Positions 55,562 to 64,000 of a DNA stretch of 64,000 nucleotides are shown piece by piece. Position numbers and translations under genes: made by a program. This stretch comes from Streptomyces spectabilis (GTDB lineage: Bacteria > Actinomycetota > Actinomycetes > Streptomycetales > Streptomycetaceae): the NCBI RefSeq assembly GCF_008704795.1, contig NZ_CP023690.1:5156501-5220500 (forward strand), in the 5' to 3' direction. The first letter of the stretch is position 1. Every line of letters starts with the position of its first letter. The notes beneath the pieces are model-generated. The model saw only the letters and a list, made by a program, of their open reading frames with translations. It was not told where the DNA came from and ran no database searches.

Positions 55562-55902
55562 CCCCGGACGACCGAAGGATCCTTCGCCAGTTCGCCCCGA
55601 CGCACGGCGCTCGCTGGTGGCGCCTCGTGGAACCCTGCCTGGGTGAGGGCGGGTGGTGGGACCGGCCCGTCTGATGGTGCTTGGCTTCGGTGTGAAGCCC
55701 TGCGCGTGGTGCCCCCTGCCCGGGGCCACGTGCCCGGGCGGTGGGGGCGGAGGGTGGGACCACCCCGCGCGGGTGCACGCCCCCCCGCTGTGGGCAGGGG
55801 GTTGAACGGGCCCGCAGGGTTCAGCCGTGCCCGGGGCGGGGGCGGGTGGGCGGGAGCGGCCCGACGGGGACGCCAGGGTTCCGCACCGGTCCCGACCGGC
55901 CC
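55562..55902. other. GC-rich intergenic region before the P450 gene, repeat-like
   Basis: 341 bases without a supported gene. It has repeated G-rich blocks such as GGCGGGTGGTGGGACC and GGAGGGTGGGACCACCCC. The latter resembles the repeat unit at 60189-60560. Confidence 0.55.
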
Positions 55903-57135
55903 TCACATCGTCACGTGCAGGCCCTTCAGGCCTCTGATCACGAAGCCCGGCTTCCGGGGCGGCTCGGACGCGAGGCGGAGCCCCGGGGCCCGGCGCAGCA
56001 GGGCCCGTAGGGAGGCGCCGAGTTCGAGGCGGGCCAGGGGGGCGCCGATGCAGTAGTGGATGCCCGCGCTGAAGGAGATGTGGGGGTTGGCGTCCCGGGG
56101 GCGGGACAGGTCGAGGGCGTCGGGGGCCGGGAAGACCGCCCCGTCCCGGTTCGCCGAGCCGAAGAGCAGGGCCACCTCGCTGCCCCGGGGAATCACCGTG
56201 CCGCCGACCTCGATGTCGTCCAGCACCCACCGCTCGAAGAGCTGCAACGGGGTGTCGTAGCGGAGCAGCTCCTCCACGGCCGTGGGCAGCAGCCGCTCCG
56301 GCTCCGCGCGCAGGGCGGCCAGCTGCCCGGGGTGGCGGAAGAGCGCGTGCCAGCCGTTCACGGTGGCGTTGACGGTGGCCTCGTGCCCGGCGTTGAGAAG
56401 CAGCACGCAGGTGGAGACCAGCTCCTGCTCGCTGAGCCGGTCGCCCTCCTCGTGGGCGGCGATGAGGTCGGTGAGCAGATCGTCCCCGGGACGGACGCGC
56501 CGCTCGGCGATCAGCTCCCGCAGGTACGCGGAGAACTCGACCGAGGCCCGCACGGCCCGCGCGGCCGCCGCCTCGCCCGGGTTCAGCTCGTACATCCCGC
56601 AGATGTCCGCCGACCACGGCCGCAGCGGGTCCCGGTCGCCCTCCGGGATGCCGAGCAGCTCGGCGATCACCGCGACGGGCAGCGGCTCCGCGACCCGCGC
56701 GAGCAGATCGCCGCCGCCGTCCGCGACGAGGCCGCGCACCAGGTCGTCCGCGAGCCCCTCCACGTACGGGCGCAGCCGCTCCACCGTCCGGGGCGTGAAC
56801 GCCTTCGCGACCAGACGGCGGATGCGGGTGTGCGCGGGCGCCTCCAGATCGAGCATGCCGTGATCGTTGAGGACGTGGAACGGCTCGTGCGCGGCGGGCG
56901 GCGCCACCCGCCCGAACTCCTCGTGGCTGAACCGGTGCAGATAGGTCCGGCCGAGCCGCCGGTCGCGCAGGAGCGCGGCGACGTCCGCGTGGCGCGGGAT
57001 CAGATACTGGTCGCTCGGCCCGTAGTGGAGCACGCGCCCGCGGGCGCGCAGCTCCGCGTAGGCGGGGTAGGGATCCGCGAGGAAGGCGTCCGACGAGGGC
57101 GCGAACACCTCGGTCACATCAGCTGCGTCGGCCAT
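55903..57135 (-). CDS. Cytochrome P450, CYP107-like, 410 aa
   Basis: A soluble class I bacterial P450 of normal length. Helix I oxygen motif LLNAGHEATVNATV near 245-258 (AGHEAT), the ExxR motif EELLR near 287, and the heme signature FSAGIHYCIGAPLARLEL near 354-371 with the axial cysteine. The substrate cannot be predicted. It needs ferredoxin and reductase partners, which are not adjacent. By gene order it corresponds, from memory, to the CYP107U-type P450 of S. coelicolor, which is not in a biosynthetic cluster. Confidence 0.93.
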   Translation of the reverse strand: MADAADVTEVFAPSSDAFLADPYPAYAELRARGRVLHYGPSDQYLIPRHADVAALLRDRRLGRTYLHRFSHEEFGRVAPPAAHEPFHVLNDHGMLDLEAPAHTRIRRLVAKAFTPRTVERLRPYVEGLADDLVRGLVADGGGDLLARVAEPLPVAVIAELLGIPEGDRDPLRPWSADICGMYELNPGEAAAARAVRASVEFSAYLRELIAERRVRPGDDLLTDLIAAHEEGDRLSEQELVSTCVLLLNAGHEATVNATVNGWHALFRHPGQLAALRAEPERLLPTAVEELLRYDTPLQLFERWVLDDIEVGGTVIPRGSEVALLFGSANRDGAVFPAPDALDLSRPRDANPHISFSAGIHYCIGAPLARLELGASLRALLRRAPGLRLASEPPRKPGFVIRGLKGLHVTM

Positions 57136-57154
57136 GGACGGACGCTAGCCGCGC

Positions 57155-57838
57155 TCACCCGGGTGTGACCAGCCTCGCCTCGTACGCGAACACGGCGGCC
57201 TGGGTGCGGTCGCGCAGCCCGAGCTTCACCAGGACCCGGCTGACGTGCGTCTTGATGGTGGACTCGGCGACGACGAGCCGCGTGGCGATCTCCGCGTTGG
57301 AGAGCCCCTGCGCGATGAGCACGAGCACCTCCGTCTCGCGCTCGGTCAGCTCCCCGTACTGGGCCTGCGCCTGCGCGGTCCCTGCGGGCCGCGGCCGGTC
57401 CGCGAGCCGGGAGAACTCCGTGATCAGCCGGCGCGTCACGCTCGGCGCGAGCAGCGCCTCACCGGAGGCGACGACCCGGACGCCGTCCGCCAGCTGCTGC
57501 GCCGAGGCGTCCTTGAGCAGGAAGCCGGACGCGCCCGCGCGCAGCGCCTGGTACACGTACTCGTCGAGGTCGAAGGTCGTCAGGACGAGGACCTTGGTGG
57601 TGGTGCCGTCGGCGGCGACGATCTCGCGCGTGGCCTCGATGCCGTTCAGCTCGGGCATGCGGATGTCCATGAGGACGACGTCGGGGGCGAGTTCACGCAC
57701 CCGCTCCACGGCCTCGCGGCCGTTCACCGCCTCGCCGACGACCTCGATGTCGGGCATCGCGTTGAGCAGCACGGAGAAGCCCTCGCGGACCATCATCTGG
57801 TCGTCCGCGATCAGCACGCGGATGGCCTCGCCGCTCAC
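57155..57838 (-). CDS. NarL/LuxR-type response regulator, 227 aa
   Basis: Receiver domain 1-125 with phosphoacceptor aspartate in PDVVLMDIRMPELNG (near 52-66), KT/lysine pocket FLLKDASAQQLADGV, and LuxR HTH near 160-220 (LTERETEVLVLIAQGLSNAE, LVVAESTIKTHVSRVLVKLG). Its GTG overlaps the sensor kinase stop as GTGA, so the pair is coupled. The output genes are unknown. Confidence 0.95.
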   Translation of the reverse strand: MSGEAIRVLIADDQMMVREGFSVLLNAMPDIEVVGEAVNGREAVERVRELAPDVVLMDIRMPELNGIEATREIVAADGTTTKVLVLTTFDLDEYVYQALRAGASGFLLKDASAQQLADGVRVVASGEALLAPSVTRRLITEFSRLADRPRPAGTAQAQAQYGELTERETEVLVLIAQGLSNAEIATRLVVAESTIKTHVSRVLVKLGLRDRTQAAVFAYEARLVTPG

Positions 57839-59148
57839 GCGGCCTCCCCCTCGGCCGCGCCCGGGGCCGCCGCCACCGGGACGGGCAGGAACACCGTCAC
57901 CTCGTACCCGCCGTCGGCCGTCGGACCGGCCGTCATCTCCCCGTCCAGCATGCCGACGCGCTCCCGCATCCCGGTGATCCCGTGCCCGGCGCCCGGCGAG
58001 GGCTTCACGAGCCCGGTCGCGGGCCCGTTCACGATCCGCAGGCCGAGGCCGCCGATGACGTACCCGATCTCCACCCGGGCCGTGGCCCCCGGCGCGTGCC
58101 GCAGGCTGTTGCTGAGCGCCTCCTGCACGATCCGGTACGCGGACAGCTCGACGCCCTGCGGCAGCTCGCGCACGCCCCCGGTCACGGCCTTCTCCACGAC
58201 GAGGCCCGTCTCCCGCACGTTGGCGATCAGCCGGTCCAGATCGGCGAGCGTCGGCTGCGGGGCGTCGGGGGCCTCGTAGTCCTCCGCCCGTACGACGCCG
58301 AGGACGCGGCGCAGCTCGGTCAGCGCGACCACCGCGTTCTCCCGGATCGTCGCGAAGGCCTGCGCGAGCTCCGGCGGCGGGTCCTGCACGCGGTACGGGG
58401 CCGCCTCCGCCTGGATGGCGACGACCGACATGTGGTGGGCCACGACGTCGTGCAGCTCACGGGCGATGTTCGTGCGCTCCTCCAGGAGCGTGCGCTTGTC
58501 CCGCTCGACGGCGGTCACGGTGCGCTCGGCGACGACCTCGCGGCGCGCGTCCCGGTTCGCCGACACCAGCGTCACGATGGCGACGACGACGCCGCTGAAC
58601 ATCAGCATCTGCACCGAGTTCGAGTCCCAGGCGACGGTCGCCTCGGCGAACATCGAGTACAGGGCGGTCAGCACCCACATCCACGCCGCCGTGCGCGGCC
58701 GGGTGCGCGCCGCGACCACCGCCATCACCGCCGTGTGCCCGACGATCGAACCGGGGGGCCACGGTGCCCAGCCGCCGCCGCTCAGGACCAGCATCATCGG
58801 GGTCATCCCGAGCGAGCACCACCAGGCGAGCACCGGCCGCGCCAGGGTCAGCAGCACCGCGCCCGCCGGCAGGAAGCCGGTGAGCGCCCACGCGAACTCC
58901 CCCCGCACGTCCCAGCCGCCGAAGCCGCCCGCGTACGCGACGAACAGGGTCAGCAGCGCGAGCCCGGCCACGAGCCCGTGCGGCAGCCACACCGAGGCCT
59001 GTCCCGCCCGCCCCGGCAGCCGCGCGGCCTCCCGCCGCAGCGGCTGCAGCGGCCGGTAGGCGAACACGTCCTGGAACAGATCGGCCCGCAGTCCCTGGAG
59101 GGCGTTCTGCGCGAGGTGGAACTCTGGGCTGCGCGTTTTCTCGGTCAC
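57835..59148 (-). CDS. Two-component sensor histidine kinase (HisKA_3), 437 aa
   Basis: The GTG at 59148 has a -10 element at the right distance and no ribosome site. Four to six membrane helices lie in residues about 50-200, then the dimerisation helix with the phosphohistidine ERTNIARELHDVVAHHMSV near 227-245 and an HATPase domain (LSAYRIVQEALSNSLRHAPG, GHGITGMRERVGMLDGE). It phosphorylates the downstream NarL-type regulator. Signal unknown. Confidence 0.93.
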   Translation of the reverse strand: MTEKTRSPEFHLAQNALQGLRADLFQDVFAYRPLQPLRREAARLPGRAGQASVWLPHGLVAGLALLTLFVAYAGGFGGWDVRGEFAWALTGFLPAGAVLLTLARPVLAWWCSLGMTPMMLVLSGGGWAPWPPGSIVGHTAVMAVVAARTRPRTAAWMWVLTALYSMFAEATVAWDSNSVQMLMFSGVVVAIVTLVSANRDARREVVAERTVTAVERDKRTLLEERTNIARELHDVVAHHMSVVAIQAEAAPYRVQDPPPELAQAFATIRENAVVALTELRRVLGVVRAEDYEAPDAPQPTLADLDRLIANVRETGLVVEKAVTGGVRELPQGVELSAYRIVQEALSNSLRHAPGATARVEIGYVIGGLGLRIVNGPATGLVKPSPGAGHGITGMRERVGMLDGEMTAGPTADGGYEVTVFLPVPVAAAPGAAEGEAA

Positions 59149-59161
59149 GCCTAAGACGGTA
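59149..59161 (-). promoter_or_regulatory. -10 element for a leaderless sensor kinase mRNA
   Basis: TACCGT (59161-59156 on the minus strand) lies seven bases before the GTG, and no ribosome site is seen. Confidence 0.45.
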
Positions 59162-59224
59162 CGGGGGCCGCCACCCCCCGGACGTCCCCTCCGAGACGGG
59201 TTCCCAGGGGTCCGTCGCAAGTAC

Positions 59225-59960
59225 TACGCGGGCGGTCTCGCCACCCGTCCCCACTCGGGGCGGGGACCTGTTGGGCACCCCCGGCGAACGCCTCGCGCCG
59301 GGCCTGGCCGTGCGGTGCCGAGGGCGGTCCCGCCACCCGCCCTCACCTGGGGCGGGGGTCTGCGGGGCACGAGGGTTAGGCCCTGGGGCGGGGGCCCCGG
59401 CCGTGTGGAACCGGGGTGGTCCCGCCACCCGCCCCCACTCGGGGTGGGGACCTGTTGGGCAGCACCGGCAAGCGCCCTACGCCGGGCCTGGCCGTGCGGT
59501 GCCGAGGGCGGTCCCGCGACCCGCCCCCGCCTGGGGTGGGGGTCTACGGGGCACGAGGGCAGCCCTGGGGCGGGGGCCCCGGCCGCGCGGAACCGGGGTG
59601 GTCCCGCCACCCGCCCCCACTCGGGGCAGCGACCTGCGGGACACCACCGGCAAACGCCCCGCGCCGGGCCTGGCCGTGCGGAGCCGAGGGTGGTCCCGCC
59701 ACCCGCCCCCGCCTGGGGTGGGGGTCTGCGGGGCACGACGGCCAAGCCCTGGGGCGGGGGCTTGGCCGTGCGGAACCGGGGTGGTCCCGCCACCCGCCCC
59801 GTCCGGGGTGGGGACCTGTTGGGCACCACCGGCAAACGCCCCGGACCGGGTCTGGCTGTGCGGTGCCGAGGGTGGTCCCGCCACCCGCCCCCACCCGGGT
59901 GGGGGACCGTGAGGGCACCACGGGCCCCAGCCGCGCGGAGCGGGGGCGGTCCCGCCCGCG
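59225..59960. repeat. GC-rich tandem repeat, alternating 91-bp units (183-bp higher-order period)
   Basis: The phrase GGTCCCGCCACCCG (or close variants) recurs near 59231, 59323, 59414, 59507, 59597, 59689, 59780 and 59871, about 91 bases apart. Alternate units are more alike (one with CCCACTCGGGGTGGGGACC, the other with CGCCTGGGGTGGGGGTCTG), giving a period of exactly 183 between the first-type units. Open frames run through it in several frames because of the composition, but there are no ribosome sites or protein-like features. Confidence 0.8.
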
Positions 59961-60577
59961 ACAGGGGGCTGTGGGGCCCGGCAGGCGAAGCTCGGGAGTT
60001 TCGGGTGGGAGGGTGGGAAAGCACGCGCCGCGGTAGCGGCGGGGCCGTCCACTGCGCGGTAGCGCCCCGCGCCGGGCCCCGGCCCAGCTGGGCCGGGCGG
60101 GCAGCGAGGGCGCCAGCCGCAGGCACCCCCCCCGCGTCCGGGGGCGGGCCTCGCCAGGCAGGGCCCTGCCGCCCGGGGGACTCGGCCCGGTGGGGCGGGT
60201 GGGTGGGACCGTCCCGGCGGCGCGCAGCGCAGCCCCCTGTCGCCAGGGCAGAAGCGCGGGTGGCACCCCCACGAGCGCCCCGCGTCGCGGTCGGGCCCCG
60301 CCAGGCCAGGGCGCTCCGGCCCGAGAGAGTCGAACCGGTGGGACGGGTAGGTGGGACCACCCCAGCGGCGCGGAGCGCAAGCACGCTGTCGCCGGGGCAC
60401 CAGCGTGGGGGCCACCGCAAGCGCCCCGCAGCAGACGCAGGCCCCGGGCCAGGGCGCTCCGGCCCGAGGGAGTCGAACCGGTGGGGCGGGTGGGTGGGGC
60501 CACCCCGGCGGCGCGGAGCGCAGGCCCCGGGGCGCCGGGGCCCGGCCCAGGGCGGACCGCGCACGAGCGGGCCGAGC
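59961..60577. repeat. Second GC-rich repeat block, about 145-bp period
   Basis: The phrase [19 protein letters not shown] recurs near 60189, 60337 and 60479, each followed by GGCGGCGCGGAGCGCA and preceded by GGGCGCTCCGGCCCGAG. About 2.7 copies. No gene is supported. A motif shared with 55740-55765 (GGTGGGACCACCCC). Confidence 0.7.
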
Positions 60578-61429
60578 CTAGGCCCGCAGGTCCGCCGGAA
60601 GGGTGAGCCCCCAGGCCTGGGGACGGGCGGTCCAGGTGCGGGTGCGGACGGGGCCCGCCGTCGCGCCGTCCGCGCGGTAGCGGAAGTCCGGCCCCGACAC
60701 CGTCACGGAGCGGGCCCGCGCCCCCACGGGCGCGACCCCGGCCCCGACGGACGACGGCCGCACCTCCACCCGGGCCAGGCCCCCGCCGCCCGTGGCCACG
60801 GACACGCCCTCGACGGGCTGGTCGAGGTCGACGAGGGTCACCCCGTCGGCCTCGACGCGCAGCCGGGAGGGCCCGGCCCGGCCCGCCGCGGGCCGGGCGC
60901 CGAGGGTGCGGACGAGGGACTGGCAGGTCCGCAGCCAGGCGTGCCCGTGCCGCTCGGCGCCGGGCTCGTCGGCGAGGCCCGCGCCGAGGGACGGGATCCG
61001 CACGTCGCCGAGTACGACCTCGTCCCGGTCGTCGACGAGCAGGTCGAGCCGTCGGGGCACCCCGTCGAGCACGGTGCGCGCCGCGGCGACGGCCCCGGCG
61101 GGCACGCCGAGGGCGCGGGCGAGCCGCACCCCGGTGGCGCCGCCCGCGACGGGCACGACGGCCAGGTCGGTCGCGCCGAGCGCCCGCTCCCGGTGCAGGA
61201 CGGCCACGGCCCGCCGCAGGGCCGCGTCGTCGCCGACCACGACCGGGCGCCGCGTGCCGCGCCTGGCCAGGGCGCGGGCGAATTCCTCGGGCCCCTCGGG
61301 CAGAACGAGCTTGAGCGCCGCGCCCGCGCCAAGCACGTCCTTGGCGATGCGTACGGACTCGCCGTCCGTGCGCCGGGCGACCGGGTCGATGATCACGATG
61401 AGGTCATCGCGCGGGCCGCGAGCCGACAC
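60578..61429 (-). CDS. Diacylglycerol-kinase-like protein with degenerate catalytic motifs, 283 aa
   Basis: The GTG at 61429 follows AAAGGG. The fold of the DAGK/sphingosine kinase family is recognisable: IVIIDPVARRTDG at 11-23, VVVGDDAALRRAVAVLHRE near 63-81, LAVVPVAGGATGVRLARALG and a beta-rich C-terminal domain (GVSVATGGGG, VTVSGPDFRYRADG). The catalytic GGDGT is reduced to V-GDDAA and the PxGTxND motif to PVAGGATGV, so ATP-dependent lipid kinase activity is doubtful. It is divergent from purA. Confidence 0.75.
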   Translation of the reverse strand: MSARGPRDDLIVIIDPVARRTDGESVRIAKDVLGAGAALKLVLPEGPEEFARALARRGTRRPVVVGDDAALRRAVAVLHRERALGATDLAVVPVAGGATGVRLARALGVPAGAVAAARTVLDGVPRRLDLLVDDRDEVVLGDVRIPSLGAGLADEPGAERHGHAWLRTCQSLVRTLGARPAAGRAGPSRLRVEADGVTLVDLDQPVEGVSVATGGGGLARVEVRPSSVGAGVAPVGARARSVTVSGPDFRYRADGATAGPVRTRTWTARPQAWGLTLPADLRA

Positions 61430-61591
61430 GTGCGCCCTTTCTTTAGTCCTCGGGTAGCATCTTTGTGCAAGAGCCCCTTGCGCTATTGCGCCAGGGGCTT
61501 CGTCTATTCCGGGGCAGCATCCAAGGCACACCCATACGGCGGCTACGGCCCCTGACCTTGGACATGCCCCGCCCGGAAGGGGTGTACGCCT
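61430..61591. promoter_or_regulatory. purA leader/divergent promoter region with hairpin
   Basis: TAGCAT at 61456-61461 is a likely -10 for plus-strand transcription. Right after the expected start is AGCCCCT...AGGGGCT (61473-61500), a hairpin with an inner TGCGC/GCGCC stem. It may be a leader attenuator of purA or the end of a short RNA. Confidence 0.5.
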
Positions 61592-62875
61592 GTGCCCGCA
61601 CTCGTGCTGCTCGGTGCTCAGTGGGGTGACGAAGGCAAGGGAAAGGCCACCGACCTGCTCGGTGGATCCGTGGACTATGTAGTGCGCTACCAGGGCGGCA
61701 ACAACGCCGGCCACACGGTCGTCGTAGGCGACCAGAAGTACGCGCTGCACCTTCTCCCTTCCGGAATCCTCTCGCCGGAGTGCGTACCGGTCATCGGTAA
61801 CGGTGTCGTCGTCGACCCGTCGGTCCTGCTCTCCGAGCTGAGCGGTCTGAACGAGCGCGGCGTCGACACGTCGAAGCTGCTGGTCAGCGGAAACGCGCAC
61901 ATCATCACGCCGTACAACGTGACGGTGGACAAGGTCGGCGAGCGCTTCCTCGGCAAGCGGAAGATCGGTACGACCGGCCGCGGCATCGGCCCGACGTACG
62001 CCGACAAGATCAACCGCACCGGCATCCGCGTCCAGGACCTCTATGACGAGTCGATCCTGAAGCAGAAGGTCGAAGCCGCCCTGGAGCAGAAGAACCAGCT
62101 GCTCACCAAGGTGTTCAACCGCCGCGCCATCGAGGCGGAGCAGATCGTCGAGCAGCTCCTGGAGCACGGCGAGAACATCAAGCAGTACGTGGCCGACACC
62201 ACGCTGATCCTGAACAACGCGCTCGACGACGACAAGGTCGTCCTGTTCGAGGGCGGCCAGGGCACGCTCCTGGACGTGGACCACGGCACGTACCCGTTCG
62301 TCACCTCGTCGAACCCGACCGCGGGCGGTGCCTGCACGGGCACCGGCGTCGGTCCGACGAAGATCAGCCGCGTCATCGGCATCCTCAAGGCGTACACGAC
62401 CCGTGTCGGCGCCGGTCCGTTCCCGACGGAGCTGTTCGACAAGGACGGCGAGGCGCTGCGCGAGATCGGCGGCGAGCGCGGTGTGACCACGGGCCGTGAC
62501 CGCCGCTGCGGCTGGTTCGACGCCCCGATCGCCCGCTACGCGACCCGCGTGAACGGCCTGACGGACTTCTTCCTCACCAAGCTGGACGTCCTCACCGGCT
62601 GGGAGCGGATCCCGGTCTGCGTCGCGTACGAGATCGACGGCAAGCGCGTCGAGGAGCTCCCGTACAACCAGACGGACTTCCACCACGCGAAGCCGATCTA
62701 CGAGACGCTGCCGGGCTGGTCCGAGGACATCACCAAGGCCAAGACCTTCGGCGACCTGCCGAAGAACGCGCAGGCGTACGTGAAGGCCCTGGAGGAGATG
62801 TCCGGCGCCCCGATCTCCGCGATCGGCGTGGGTCCGGGCCGGGACGAGACGATCGAGATCAACTCGTTCATTTAG
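61592..62875 (+). CDS. purA: Adenylosuccinate synthetase
   Basis: 427 residues, the standard length. GTP/IMP motifs: [20 protein letters not shown] near 5-24, [12 protein letters not shown] near 37-48, ISSN-type [20 protein letters not shown] and the IMP-binding [12 protein letters not shown] near 299-310. It forms adenylosuccinate from IMP and aspartate in AMP synthesis. The start is GTG. Its stop overlaps the convergent WD40 gene by four bases. Confidence 0.98.
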   Translation: MPALVLLGAQWGDEGKGKATDLLGGSVDYVVRYQGGNNAGHTVVVGDQKYALHLLPSGILSPECVPVIGNGVVVDPSVLLSELSGLNERGVDTSKLLVSGNAHIITPYNVTVDKVGERFLGKRKIGTTGRGIGPTYADKINRTGIRVQDLYDESILKQKVEAALEQKNQLLTKVFNRRAIEAEQIVEQLLEHGENIKQYVADTTLILNNALDDDKVVLFEGGQGTLLDVDHGTYPFVTSSNPTAGGACTGTGVGPTKISRVIGILKAYTTRVGAGPFPTELFDKDGEALREIGGERGVTTGRDRRCGWFDAPIARYATRVNGLTDFFLTKLDVLTGWERIPVCVAYEIDGKRVEELPYNQTDFHHAKPIYETLPGWSEDITKAKTFGDLPKNAQAYVKALEEMSGAPISAIGVGPGRDETIEINSFI

Positions 62876-64000
62876 CGACTGGCGACTGCTGACAGCTGTT
62901 GGCAGCCACGGCCGCGGCGCTGGTCCGGCAGGTAGCTCGCGCGCTCCTGCCGGGTCAGGTCGCGGCCGACCGCGTGGCAGATCCGCCGGACCGCCCCGGC
63001 CGGCGTGGGCAGGTCGGTCCGCCACAGACGGGCCCTCGCGTCCTCGCCGCCGGTGGCCAGGGTCCGTCCGTCGGGGCTGAACGCCACCGCGCGCACGGAC
63101 TCGGTGTGCCCGCTGAGCCGGGCGCGGAGGTGCCCTGTGGCCGTGTCCCACAGCCGTACCGTGCCGTCGGCGCCGCCGCCGGCGAGGGTGCGGCCCTCGG
63201 GGCTGAAGGCCACCGCGAGGACCTGGCCCGTGCGGTCGGTGAGGGTGGCCCGGGTGCGGCCCGTGGCCGTGTCCCAGAGCCGTACCGTCCCGTCGTCGCT
63301 GCCCGCGGCCACCGTGCGGCCGTCGGGGCTGACCGCGACCGCGCCGACCGCGTCGGCGGGCCCGGTGAGGGTGGCCCGCGGCGTGCCGCTGCCGACGTCC
63401 CACAGCCGTACCGAACCGTCGGCGCTGCCGGTGGCGAGGGTCCGCCCGTCCCGGCTGAAGGTGAGCGCGAGGACCGCCCCCGGGTGGTCGAGCTCGGTCC
63501 TGGCCCGGCCCGCGGCCACGCCCCACAGCCGGACCGTGCGCTGCCCCGTGACGACGGCGAGGGTCCGGCCGTCCGGGCTGATGGCCGCCGCCACCACGGC
63601 CTCGGCGCTGTCGACGGACGTACTGCGCGGCCTGCCGGTGGCCACGTCCCACCGCCGCACCCGCTGGGTGTCGTTGACGGTCGTCAGGGTGTGCTCGTCC
63701 CGGCTGAACGAGACCGCGAGGACCGGCCCGGTGCGGTCGGTGAGCGTGGCGCGCGTGCGGCCGGTGGCCGCGTTCCAAAGGCGTACGCTCCCGTCGGTGC
63801 CGCCCGTGACCAGAATCCGCCCGTCGGGGCTGTACGCGGCGAGCGAGACCGGGGCGCCCTGCCCGGTGAGCGTGGTGCGCGGGGTCTGCGGCGCCGTGTC
63901 CCACCGCCGCACCGTCCTGTCGTAGCCGCTGGTGGCCAGGGTGTGCCCGTCCGGGCCGAAGGCGACACCGGAGACGGGGGCGGTGTGGCCGGTCAGGACG
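62872..64000 (-). CDS. WD40 repeat protein, C-terminal part (runs off the right edge)
   Basis: The reading frame is open to the window end, so the N terminus is missing. At least eight WD40 repeats are visible, of the form [11 protein letters not shown]...VRLWD (for example [19 protein letters not shown]), which build one or more seven-bladed propellers. After the last blade comes the actinobacterial tail [20 protein letters not shown], common in large WD40 proteins that carry a kinase or caspase-like domain at the N terminus. That part cannot be seen here. Confidence 0.9.
   Translation of the reverse strand, partial: VLTGHTAPVSGVAFGPDGHTLATSGYDRTVRRWDTAPQTPRTTLTGQGAPVSLAAYSPDGRILVTGGTDGSVRLWNAATGRTRATLTDRTGPVLAVSFSRDEHTLTTVNDTQRVRRWDVATGRPRSTSVDSAEAVVAAAISPDGRTLAVVTGQRTVRLWGVAAGRARTELDHPGAVLALTFSRDGRTLATGSADGSVRLWDVGSGTPRATLTGPADAVGAVAVSPDGRTVAAGSDDGTVRLWDTATGRTRATLTDRTGQVLAVAFSPEGRTLAGGGADGTVRLWDTATGHLRARLSGHTESVRAVAFSPDGRTLATGGEDARARLWRTDLPTPAGAVRRICHAVGRDLTRQERASYLPDQRRGRGCQQLSAVASR

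Noticed and set aside
55903..59148. P450 plus regulators as part of a natural-product cluster
   Set aside because: No scaffold-forming enzyme is present and the genes appear to belong to the conserved backbone.
59225..59960. CRISPR array
   Set aside because: The units are contiguous 91-bp repeats without unique spacers, and there are no cas genes in the window.
59224..60564. Minus-strand 446-codon open frame in the repeats
   Set aside because: Repetitive Pro/Arg/Gly sequence without a start signal; no domain or codon preference distinct from composition.
59315..61555. A 746-codon plus-strand open frame through the repeat region
   Set aside because: It is Pro/Gly/Arg-rich translation of GC-rich repeats, runs antisense to the lipid-kinase-like gene, and similar frames exist in other phases.

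Overview
The window is about 72% G+C chromosomal DNA from a Streptomyces or very close relative. The evidence is strong third-position G/C, many GTG and TTG starts, the dnaK-grpE-dnaJ-hspR operon with HAIR operators, a clpB with its own HAIR operator, tRNA-Gly(CCC) beside dcd, and DUF2617, DUF3151 and HAAS/PadR genes. From memory, the conserved backbone (cold shock protein/DEAD-box helicase, dcd, dnaK operon, clpB, pyrE, fba, CYP107-type P450, purA) follows the S. coelicolor SCO37xx to SCO3629 order read backwards. No database search was run.

Region 1 (1-6950): the 5' end of a DEAD-box RNA helicase and a cold shock protein; a divergent RsbW-like ATPase and HTH/TPR regulator with a YdcF-like gene; a 1.2-kb segment with S1-domain and Nudix genes bounded by 44-bp direct repeats of the tRNA-Gly 3' half, which looks like an eroded integration; intact tRNA-Gly(CCC); a 52-aa zinc-ribbon-like gene; dcd; and a phosphoribosyltransferase gene. 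Region 2 (6953-19325): a PadR/HAAS pair, a Yip1-type membrane protein, and six tandem genes for secreted or lipid-anchored FG-GAP proteins. I count about seven blades in each. An orphan structured RNA candidate lies among them on the opposite strand.

Region 3 (19326-27900): a membrane-bound FeS oxidoreductase, then the HspR-controlled chaperone operon and two surface or hypothetical genes. Region 4 (28110-34632): the most unusual part. Five paralogous TrmB-like/LuxR regulators lie on the minus strand. A 59-aa exported peptide carrying two DLAW motifs is divergent from the outermost one and is translationally coupled to a small Rieske-like protein in which both cluster His ligands are Arg. This may be a peptide-signalling or RiPP-like locus. 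Region 5 (34739-48881): a PPOX-family protein, clpB, a YbjN protein, a mannosyltransferase, a frameshifted aminotransferase, a Cys/Gly-rich small membrane protein, DUF2617, a membrane spermidine-synthase-like protein, a CoxG-like protein, aldose epimerase, pyrE, fba and a PatB-like lyase.

Region 6 (48895-64000): tryptophan-to-kynurenine catabolism (kynA-kynU plus a formamidase-like hydrolase), DUF3151, a small accessory module (three small genes, an XRE regulator, a CYTH protein), a P450, a two-component system, about 1.4 kb of GC-rich tandem repeats with no convincing gene, a degenerate diacylglycerol-kinase-like protein, purA, and the 3' part of a WD40 gene running off the window.
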